Below are positions 55,824 through 64,000 of a stretch of DNA of 64,000 bases, piece by piece. The translations under genes were made by a program, and so were the position numbers. Source of the stretch: Meconema thalassinum (taxonomy: Eukaryota > Arthropoda > Insecta > Orthoptera > Tettigoniidae); the NCBI GenBank assembly GCA_946902985.2, contig OX336393.1, positions 130,290,533-130,354,532 of the forward strand. Reading direction: 5' to 3'. The notes beneath the pieces are model-generated. The model worked only from the letters and a program-made list of their open reading frames with translations, did no database searches and was not told where the DNA came from. Each line of letters opens with the position of its first letter. Within the stretch, counting starts at the first letter, position 1.

Positions 55824-57055
55824 ATCACATCTGGAAGGGTATTTCTGAAGATCATTCATCGCAGAATATACAAAATATGTGAAGAACAAGTTTCTTCTAC
55901 ACAATTTGGTTTTAGAAACGCATTTGGTACACGTGAAGCCCTATTTAGCATTCAAGTATTGTTTCAAAGGTGCCGTGATGTGAACTGCGATATATATGCC
56001 TGCTTTATTGACAATCAAAAGGCTTTCGATAGAGTAAGACATCATAAGATGATAGAAAATTTACAAAAGATTGGCTTAGATGATAAAGATTTATGAATAA
56101 TTGTGAACTTGCACTGGAATCAATCTGCTTATGTGAGGTTGGGTAGCGAGAACAAGGAAGATATAGATATTCTAAGAGGTGTAAGACAGGCTGTATATTG
56201 TCTCCATTGTTATTTAACATCTATTCGGAATATATCTTTAAAGAAGCTCTAGAGGATGTTGAGATGGGAGTGCTCTTAAATGGTAACTGGATAAATAACA
56301 TTCGATAAGCCGATGACACTGTGATTTTTGCGGATAGTCAAGAAAGCCTGCAACATATCATTGATAAAGTTATCCAAAAAGCCATGAATATGGTTTAGAT
56401 ATAAACCCTCAGAAGACAAAATTGAACAAACAAATTCTCTGCATGCAAACTAAATATAGACCAGAAACCCATTGCACAAGTGCATAAGTATATATACCTT
56501 GGCACTACCATAAATGACCAATGGGACCCTTCTGATGAGGTGAAGTCTTGAATTGGGAAAGCCCGGACAACTTTCAATAAGATGAGGAATTTGTTCAAAC
56601 ATCATGGGCAGACAATGACTACGAAAATCAGACTTTTGCGTTGTTATGTGTTCTCTACTCTTTTTTACGGTGCTGAGACATAGACTCTGACAGAGTCTTT
56701 GTGTAAACGGTTAGAGGCCTTTGAAATGTGGCTGTACAGAAGGATATTGCGGATACCATGGACAGACCATGTCACAAATGTTGAGGTTCTCCAAAAAATG
56801 AAAAAAACTAAGGAAGTATTAACCACCGTGAAAATCAGGAAAATCCAATACCTAGGACACATCATGAGGAATACCACCAAGTACCATCTCCTACAGTCTA
56901 TTCTTCAAGGAAAAATACCAGGGAAGAGAAGTGTTGGTCGAAGAAGAATATCCTGGTTAAAAATCTCACAGCCTGGACCCCAAAAAAATCTACTGAATTA
57001 TTCCGAGCTGCAAGTGATAGGAACAGCACAGTCAAGATGGTAGCCAACATCCGGA
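55800..57055 (+). pseudogene. R4 RT core and C-terminal tail, broken
   Basis: Across frames: QFGFRNAFGTREALF, CFIDNQKAFDRVRHHKM (palm Asp), RGVRQ, LSPLLFNIYSEYIF, and ADDTVIFADSQESLQ. The residue before ADD is a stop (TAA near 56308), where the active site normally has Tyr or Phe. The tail is RLEAFEMWLYRRILRIPWTD, KIQYLGHIMRN and GKRSVGRRRISWL (56699-57000). At least four stops or shifts are seen. Confidence 0.85.
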
Positions 57056-57079
57056 ACGGATAGGAACCATAAGAAGAAG

Positions 57080-58135
57080 AATACCGTTAGTCATACACTG
57101 CTTATGCATAAACTGGAGAAGGCTGGTGTGAGAGGAGTGCAATTGTTGTGGTTTAAACCTTACTTGTCAAACAGGCAACAATATGTAAAACTTGGAACAA
57201 ATGGAAGTAACTTACAAAAGTTGTTGTACGGTGTACCCCATGGTTCTATTCTAGGGCCGATTCTCTTCCTCACATATAAATGACATTACTTTATGCCCTT
57301 TTAAGGGTAGATTATCTCTCTTAGCTGATGATACTTCGTTGTTTTACTTTTCAAAATCTGATATGGAGATTATGTCCGATATCCAGCATGACTGTTATAT
57401 CTTGGATGAATGACTAAACACTCAAAAACTGTCTGCATGATGTTCCATAAATGTGAATATGATTTAAATGCAACAACAAATATCTCGTTTGGCATGACCA
57501 GACTTAAGTGGGTGAAAGAGGTTAACTATTTTGGCTTGATAATAGACAATACTCTTTATTGGGCATCACATATAACGAATATAGAAAATAAAATCTCAGC
57601 TTTAGTTGGAATCTTTGCTAAAATCAAGTATTATGTAACAACACAGGCACTTCGTGTAATATACTTCTCAATGATTCAGTCTCGGCTCTCATACCTATGT
57701 TTCATCTAGGGAAGGGCTTCACAAAATAAAATGAATAATCTTGAGGTTCTACAACACAGGGCTCTGAGGTCAATGCATGGATTCCATTATTTATACCCTC
57801 GCTGTAGAATGTACACTGAAACTAGTATATTGTCTTTGAAACTGCTTGTATCTTTCAATTCCACTTTAATTATTTATAAAATATTGCATAGTCTCATAAT
57901 CACTAACAGTACAACCTCTTTCGTTAATGACATTCACATGCACTGCACAAGACAAAACATAAGTTACACTTAGGCCTAGTCAGCAATAGAACGACTAAAT
58001 TTGGAGTCAATGCACTGCAGCACTCTCTCATCTCTGTATACAACCATGTACCACTTGATCTAGCAAGAATCTCTAAAATTGGACCATTTCGTGAAAAGTT
58101 GAAAAGGTATTATTTGTTGACTCTGAATGAGTAAT
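57080..58135 (+). pseudogene. Jockey/CR1-like reverse transcriptase remnant
   Basis: After R4, the plus strand reads LLWFKPYLSNRQQYVKLG and GVPHGSILGPILFL, the RT motif 4-5 region of Jockey/CR1-type non-LTR elements, then LLADDTSLFYFSKSD (catalytic Asp pair, in another frame), KWVKEVNYFGLIIDNTLYW and LEVLQHRALRSMHGF. Stops split it into three or four frames. The N-terminus is absent, perhaps removed when R4 inserted. Confidence 0.8.
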
Positions 58136-58343
58136 AATTTACTCATGTGATACCACATTCTTCCAAATATATTTTTACGTTTACCAGTACTTTGTATTAT
58201 ATCTTCAAGGCATCAGAATACTAGTTTACTTGCACTCTCATTTTCTCGAATTATATTTGAACACTTTTTCCTTATTCATGTATTGTGAAACTCGCTTCAA
58301 TTGCATATTTGTATACTGTAAATCTATATATATAAAGCACAAA

Positions 58344-58348
<5 letters not shown>

Positions 58349-58377
<29 letters not shown>
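58349..58377. repeat. (TGTC)n microsatellite
   Basis: Seven TGTC units immediately before the 128-bp array. Confidence 0.95.
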
Positions 58378-58388
58378 TATGTATACAA

Positions 58389-59665
58389 ATCTACACCGTT
58401 TCACCGATCTGAACCAAAATTTGTATACTTACCCTTTGGAACCCTGCGGGTAACCCTGTCAACTTTAAATTTCGGACAGACCACCCCTTTCCCTGCATTT
58501 AGGCCCTTTTGCTAAAATCTACACCGTTTCACCGATCTGAACCAAAATTTGTATACTTACCCTTTGGAACCCTGCGGGTAACACTGTCCACTTAACATTT
58601 TGGACAGACCACCCCAATCCCTGCAATTAGGCCCTTTTGTCCAAATCTACACTGTTTCACCGATCAGAACCAAAATTCGTATTCTTACCCTTTGGTACTC
58701 TGCGAGTAACACTATCTGCTTGAAATTGCGAACAGACCACTCCAATCCCTGCATTTAGGCCCTTTGGCACAAATCTACATCGTTTCACCGATCTGAACCA
58801 AAATTTGTACACCTACCCTTTGGAACACTGTGAGTAACACTGTCTGCTTGAAATTGCGGACAGACCACTCCATTCCCTGCATTTAGGCCCTTTTGCCCAA
58901 ATCTACACCGCTTCACCGTTCTCAACCAAAATTTGCATATTTACCCTTTGGAACACTGCGACTAACACTGTCTGCTTGAAATTGCGGAGAGGCTACTCCA
59001 TCCCCTGGATTTATGCCCTTAGGCACAAATCTACACCGTTTCACCGATCTGAACCAAAATTTGTATACTTAACCTTTGGAACCCAGCGGGTAACCCTGTC
59101 CACTTGAAATTTTGGACAGACCACCCTATGCCCTGTATTTAGGCCCTTTTTCACAAATCTACACCGTTTCACCGATCTGAACCAAATTTTGTACACTTAC
59201 CCTTTGGAACCCTGCGAGTAACACTGTCCACTTACAATTTCGGACAGACCACCCCATTCCCTGCATTTTGGCCCTTTGGTCCAAATCTACACCGTCTCAC
59301 CGATCAGAATCAAAATTCGTATTCTTACCCTTTGGTACCCTGCGAGTAACACTGTCTACTTGAAATTGCGGACAGATCACTCCATTCGCCGCATTTAGGC
59401 CCTTTGGCCCAAATCTACACCGTTTCACCGATCTCAACCAAAGTTTGTATACTTACCCTTTGGAACCCTGCGAGTAACACTGCCCACTTAAAATTTCGGA
59501 CAGACCACTCCATTCCCTGCATTTAGGCCCATTGGTCCAAATCTACACCGTTTCACCGATTTGAACCAAAATGTGTATACTTACCCTTTGGAACCCTGCG
59601 AGTAACACTGTCCACATACAAATTCGGACAGACCACCCCATTCCCTGCATATAGGTCCTGAGCCA
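58389..59665. repeat. 128-bp tandem array, ten units
   Basis: ATCTACACCGTTTCACCGAT-type starts occur at 58389, 58518, 58645, 58773, 58901, 59029, 59157, 59285, 59413 and 59541: a 128-bp period with only the first two steps differing (129 and 127). Units share GAACCAAAATTTGTATACTT, CCCTTTGGAACCCTGCG and GACAGACCAC. Divergence between units is about 5-15%. Confidence 0.95.
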
Positions 59666-59689
59666 TTTTTATGAGATATATAAGTTACT

Positions 59690-61725
59690 CCTTTGTGCCA
59701 TTTTTATCTGACGTGATCAATGCACGCCTTTGTGAAACCTTGGCTGTGAAGCTATTAATAGCCCTCTGATGTCTTAATACCATATATGGACATATCTGCA
59801 TCTTGTCCCCTTATTGGCCAGTGATTTATATTTTGGAAGGGGTCGTGACCAATCAAATTTTAGCACGCAGTTACCTTTGTGTTGCGTCGTCATTTGCTTT
59901 GTTTCGAGGCATTTCTTCCTTGCAGCCAAGTAGGCTAGACGTATTCCGATATTCTAGAGAAAGTGCCCGCGTTCAAGGTGAAACCATGGCGAGGTGTCTG
60001 TATGTCGTAATCAGTAATTGCTTTACTGCAGTTCTGTTTCATATTTCGGCAATTTAAAACTCTTATTCTGTGCTATTTTTTTCTTTTGGTCGCGTGTACT
60101 TGTCCCCTCCCGATATTTTCCCTCCGCCCTTTGTGTGCGTGTAATTGCTGGTAAGTTTTTGTTTTGTATGATAGTGTTATTTTCATTTATTTTGATAACG
60201 TAGTTTTTGTACTTTAAGGGTTGAAAGTCATGTATGTGGGCTGGGCTGTCTTCGCTTTACTCTGGTGTGCTTGACGGTGGTTTGCCTACCTTGTAGGGGG
60301 CACCTTTGGGTCTGTCATCCAGAGTGTATCTTATCGTAGAACAACATAACGGGATTGGAGATTATTTTTCTTGCTTCCCGTAATGCTTTGTTCTTTATCT
60401 TAAAGAGTTCACAAAAGGAGGTCTCACTATTGCTTTTGCTGGTGACCTAACCTGTGATATTCTTGTGTCTGTGAATGCCCATATTTTGCGCATCACATAT
60501 TTTCGTCGTCTTTGTGTGCCCTTATCTCCTACGCATACTTTCAATTTTTAAAGTATATTTTTGGCTTTGCCGATAACTTAATGTAATTTTTCCTTTTGTC
60601 TAAATTCCTATTTTTCTCGTAACTCACTAGATCTTGCATGTGCCTCCGCGTCTTTCTTCCTCATTCCTCCCCTCCCTCTCACCCCTCTCCACCCCTTTCT
60701 GAACCATTGTACCCCCCTCCTATTTTGTTCATCCCTTTTGACACGCTTTGTCTAAATTTTTAGAACGTATCTTGACTTCGTAGAGTGTAGTCGTTTCTGA
60801 GTTTTGTCTTTTTTATCTAATTACGACATACTTACATTTAGTCATCGTTTCATCTTGCCTTGAACACGTTACCTTAACTTATCTTATTTTATTTCATTTT
60901 AATATAATTTAATTTAGTATATTTTCGATTTTCTTCCTAATTTGTATTTTTCTTGCGGTAAATTAATTTTGTGTTTAATTTGTTGGTCATTTCTCTTCTT
61001 GCTTTTAATATCTCTGGGATCGTTGTACATTGTGGTTCTTATTTAAATACATTTTATCTTTGCCTAAGTATCTCTGCTTTTGCGTCACGTCTTATTTTAA
61101 TTTTAGTAACCTTCTTCGAGTTTTGTCTGGTTTTTGCTATATTTCGGTTTGTCGGTCTTATTAGCGTACTTGTGACGTTAATACGACCTACACGGCCTCT
61201 GATTTAAATTTGTTCATCTTTGGATTTTACTGTAGTTTAATTTTAATTAGCTTTCCCCCTTCCTTTTGGGATTGCTTTCTGGTTTGCCTTTTAAAATTTG
61301 GGCCCAGCGAAAGCCAAGCAAGACTGCGATCTCCCCGTTTTTCTTTCTTCTATTTTATTTTATTTTATATTTCTTCGGGGATAGGGGAAGAGCTTCAGCT
61401 ACGTTTCCACTGACGTCTGCTGCGTACGTAAGTATATGTTTATTTCTATTACTTTATCTTAAGTTGCGTACAAATGGATTTCAGAGCGTGGTTTTGAGAC
61501 AAAATCACCTTTCTAATTTAACAATTTTTTTCCAGCTGATCGTTCCTGAGACTTCGAGCTGAATTGCATTGTGAAACGTTTCCATCCTTTTCGTACCTAT
61601 AGTATAATGTTGTCTTTCTGAGTTTTAAGGTGCTGAGAATTTCATGAAAGAAGGGAAAGGTCTGGTATGGTCTATCAACATTTGAAAAACACACAGCCGC
61701 AAACAGTATGTTTCGTGTGAGGATG
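59690..61725 (+). repeat. Probable 5' LTR region of the second Ty3-type element
   Basis: This pyrimidine-rich stretch leads up to a primer-binding site. The partner LTR lies outside the window, so neither the borders nor the LTR status can be proved. Frames inside show no domains. Confidence 0.4.
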
Positions 61726-61731
61726 ACGACT

Positions 61732-61744
61732 TGGTGCCCGTGAG
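61732..61744 (+). other. Candidate primer-binding site
   Basis: TGGTGCCCGTGAG begins with TGG and would pair with a tRNA 3' end. It lies about 180 bp before the gag Met, a reasonable position. Confidence 0.5.
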
Positions 61745-61924
61745 TAAATTACCACGTGGGAAAGCAACATCTTACGGTAATGTGATGTGCACTTATTTAT
61801 TTCTTCTCGTAATACTGTTTAGATACCTTTTATATTTTTGAAGTAGTTTGAAATTAGTAGTCTTTGTAGTCCTTTTTCTTATCTCGTTGGTGTGTACCGT
61901 GCTGTGTTTTTAATATTTTTCGTC

Positions 61925-63004
61925 ATGGATAAATCTATTAAGCAGGAAGTTCGTTTACCGTCCTATAATTTTGAGTCGTTGACTGCACCTATTTCTTCAA
62001 GTAAGGCTATTCCAGAACCCCAATTTTTTAGTGTACCGAAGGACTTACTTATGTTTGACCCGTTGTCTAGTGGCTACGTTTCTAATCCTACCAGTGGTGG
62101 TCATTCTGACAACGTTGCATCCATTGTGAGCAGGTGGAATCTTACTTTTTCCGGGGAGAATAACACATCTTCAGTTTTTTGGTTCATTCAGAGGATTGAG
62201 GAACTGTGTCAGTGCCATGACATAAGTCCCGATAAGATAGTTCGTTGCCTACCAATTTTACTTTCTGGTAAAGCGTTGCAGTGGTACAGGGTGTCACCAT
62301 TCCATTACACTTCATGGAACGAATTTGTGTGCAACATAAAAGCCCGTTTCACTCCCCAAGATTTCGCGTATGCTTTGAAACAGGAAATCTACGCTCGAAC
62401 TCAGGGCCCCTCCGAGAAGATTGACGATTATGTCACGGCTGTACGCCTCCTCACAGCCAATTTGCCTCAGCCATTCCACCCACAGGAACTTTTCGAAATT
62501 ATTTATAGGAATTTAAATCCTATATATAAGTACTTCATACGTCGCATTTCGGTACGCTGTATTGAGGACATAATTCTACATGGACGCGAATATGAGAACA
62601 ATTCTCGGTCGAGTTTGAGTTATGTTCCACCCCCTATTTCCCACGAAGTCATGTTTCCTGAACTAGCTTGTGCGACTAGCACACAGCATGCATTTACTTC
62701 TGTGGCCCATCCCGTTATCTCAAACAAGACTGTCTCTTTTAATCTCCCCTCTCGTCCTACCATAAATCACGTCCAAAGTGATAGTCACGCTGCCAGCCAA
62801 ACTCATTCTACCTCCCGTGTCCACAATAATCCTCCAGATACCAAACGTGTCTCCGCAAATATCTTATGTTGGAATTGCAACAATCACGGTCATAACTTCC
62901 GTGAATGTGCCGCTAGATCCCGTAAGTTCTGCTACGGTTGTGGGATGTCAGATGTGACTAAATTGACCTGTCCAAATTGTAATTTCAACCAGGAAAACTG
63001 TTGA
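61925..63004 (+). CDS. gag: Gag of the second Ty3-type element
   Basis: 359 residues from ATG 61925 (in-frame sequence upstream lacks another good ATG). The middle holds the RetrotransGag core: WNLTFSGENNTSSVFWFIQR, ILLSGKALQWYRVSPFHYTS and WNEFVCNIKARF. The C-terminus has a zinc knuckle CWNCNNHGHNFREC (C-x2-C-x4-H-x4-C) and a second cysteine cluster, CYGCGMSDVTKLTCPNC. Gag packages the element RNA into particles. The frame is fully open, unlike gag of the first element, and ends in TGA 63002-63004, after which the same frame runs on into pol. Confidence 0.9.
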   Translation: MDKSIKQEVRLPSYNFESLTAPISSSKAIPEPQFFSVPKDLLMFDPLSSGYVSNPTSGGHSDNVASIVSRWNLTFSGENNTSSVFWFIQRIEELCQCHDISPDKIVRCLPILLSGKALQWYRVSPFHYTSWNEFVCNIKARFTPQDFAYALKQEIYARTQGPSEKIDDYVTAVRLLTANLPQPFHPQELFEIIYRNLNPIYKYFIRRISVRCIEDIILHGREYENNSRSSLSYVPPPISHEVMFPELACATSTQHAFTSVAHPVISNKTVSFNLPSRPTINHVQSDSHAASQTHSTSRVHNNPPDTKRVSANILCWNCNNHGHNFRECAARSRKFCYGCGMSDVTKLTCPNCNFNQENC

Positions 63005-64000
63005 AGTGCTGTCCTGAGTTCGACCCGTCGGGCAGCCCTAAAAGGCAGGTATCGCGATCCTTATCTTTGTTTTGCTTCTGTATCGCAACCTTGGGTCACA
63101 TTATCTTTTCATCATGTCACAACTCAAGCCATTTTGGATTCTGGAGCCACGGAGAGCTTTATCCTTCGCTCTGTGGCGGAACAAATTCCAGCGCTGCGCA
63201 TCTGTCCTCACGAGGATGGACGTGAGCGAAAGTTCGTGTCAGCTGGTTCATCTACTATCAACGTTACCGGTACTGTTTTATGTCATCTCAAGATCCATGG
63301 TTTTTCATGGGATCACCAGTTCCACGTAGTTGATAATTTATCCACCCAAGTCCTTTTAGGGACAGATTTCATGCGCAAAACAGGTTTACAATTAGATTTT
63401 GCGAGTAATTCCTTTAGCTTTCTGTTTCATTCCAACAAACAATTCCCGTTCGAAGAATGTACCTCTCGTGTTAGTGAAGTGTCCACAGTGCATTCTGTCC
63501 AGCTGCCTCTGTCTTTATTTTCGGAAGAGCGTGATGTGCTGAGTGATTTGGTGAACGAATTCTCGGATGTCCTCACAGATAAATTAGGTTCAGCGGTAGG
63601 TCACGAATGTCATATCGATCTCACAGATAATGTCCCGGTTCGATCCCCGCCATTTGCATGTTCACCTCCAAAGCTGTTGGCTATGAGAAAATATGTCAAA
63701 GAGCTACAAGATAAAGGAGTAGTCGTTCCTTCCAAGTCGGCGTATGGTTCTCCAGCTTTTCTGATTCCCAAGAAAGACGGCGAATATAGATTAGTTGTCG
63801 ACTACAGGAAGCTGAATAAGAAGGTTGTTTTCGACAATTTTCCGTTACCTACACTCGACAGCGCTTTTCAGCATTTTCATGGAGCTAACTATTATTCTAT
63901 TATTGATCTCAATTCCGCATATCATCAAATTCCGTTGGACGCCGAGAGCCGTGATTTTACCGCCTTTTCCACACCTTTTGGGGTTATTCACATTCAATAG
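63005..64000 (+). pseudogene. pol: Pol of the second Ty3-type element (protease, RT N-terminus)
   Basis: In the gag frame directly after its TGA. Protease: AILDSGATESFILRSVAEQI (D-S-G active site) and VLLGTDFMRKTGLQLDF. RT: KELQDKGVVVPSKSAYGSPA, FLIPKKDGEYRLVVDYRKLN, and YYSIIDLNSAYHQIPLD (first catalytic Asp). The frame meets a TAG at 63998-64000. The sequence just before it (a GGGG run at 63978-63981) would keep the expected RT reading if one G were absent, so a one-base insertion is likely. The window ends here, so the rest of pol is not visible. Confidence 0.88.

Larger units (their letters stand above)
53931..57070 (+). mobile_element. RTE retrotransposon R4, nearly full length, inactive
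   Basis: 5' leader (about 53931-54240), endonuclease and RT in one long frame up to 55823, then RT continuing with several stops and frame changes to about 57055, and a short AAGAAGAAGAA 3' end. It is the only RTE in the window with both endonuclease and RT. Confidence 0.85.

Noticed and set aside
58389..59665. CRISPR array
   Set aside because: The units are continuous 128-bp tandem copies with no repeat-spacer alternation, and the context is eukaryotic.

Overview
The window looks like intergenic or intronic DNA from an arthropod, most probably an insect with a large, repeat-rich genome. The repeat mix (many RTE-type non-LTR elements, Ty3-type LTR elements, tRNA-derived SINEs, and hAT, piggyBac and Tc1/mariner-like MITEs) would fit a polyneopteran such as a stick insect, cricket or cockroach, but that placement is inference and no marker gene proves it. 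I found no host protein-coding gene, rRNA, true tRNA gene or CRISPR that I can support. Almost every readable coding region belongs to a transposable element. Names such as R1 or SINE-A are local labels, not database names.

Layout. 317-5286: a nest of five insertions: a truncated RTE copy (R2, minus strand) holds a hAT-like element in its 3' tail and a palindromic foldback element in its body; the foldback holds a SINE, and the SINE holds a second RTE (R1). Target-site duplications (TSDs) can be read for each inserted element. 5.3-7.5 kb: half of another palindromic element, a SINE-F copy and a 1.13-kb palindrome. 8.4-10.0 kb: 5' part of another RTE with a 284-bp tandem duplication inside its endonuclease region. 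10.9-12.7 kb: SINE copies. 12,884-25,085: a complete Ty3-type LTR retrotransposon on the minus strand, with two almost identical 2.75-kb LTRs, ATAT TSDs, gag, protease, RT/RNase H and integrase, broken by several frame changes and one stop. 25.3-34.0 kb: SINEs, RTE fragments, a 617-bp piggyBac derivative inside an RTE at a TTAA site, a 14-bp minisatellite, and an array with 72/78-bp units that looks like decayed coding sequence. 35.0-39.3 kb: an RTE 3' end split by a 3.5-kb TG...CA insertion with ATAT TSDs, probably a solo LTR. 40-53 kb: SINEs, more RTE pieces (one flanked by about 93-bp direct repeats), a 1.13-kb TIR element with a T-rich to A-rich switch, a Tc1/mariner-like MITE and a second palindrome. 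54.0-57.1 kb: a nearly full-length but dead RTE (R4), followed by a Jockey/CR1-like RT remnant. 58.39-59.67 kb: ten 128-bp tandem units. 59.7-64.0 kb: start of a second Ty3-type element on the plus strand, with gag and pol in one frame separated by a single TGA.

Nothing here forms a host pathway. The interest lies in the insertion chronology, the palindromic elements, a 3' module shared by several SINEs, and the recoding-like signals in the two Ty3-type elements. All alignments were made by eye.
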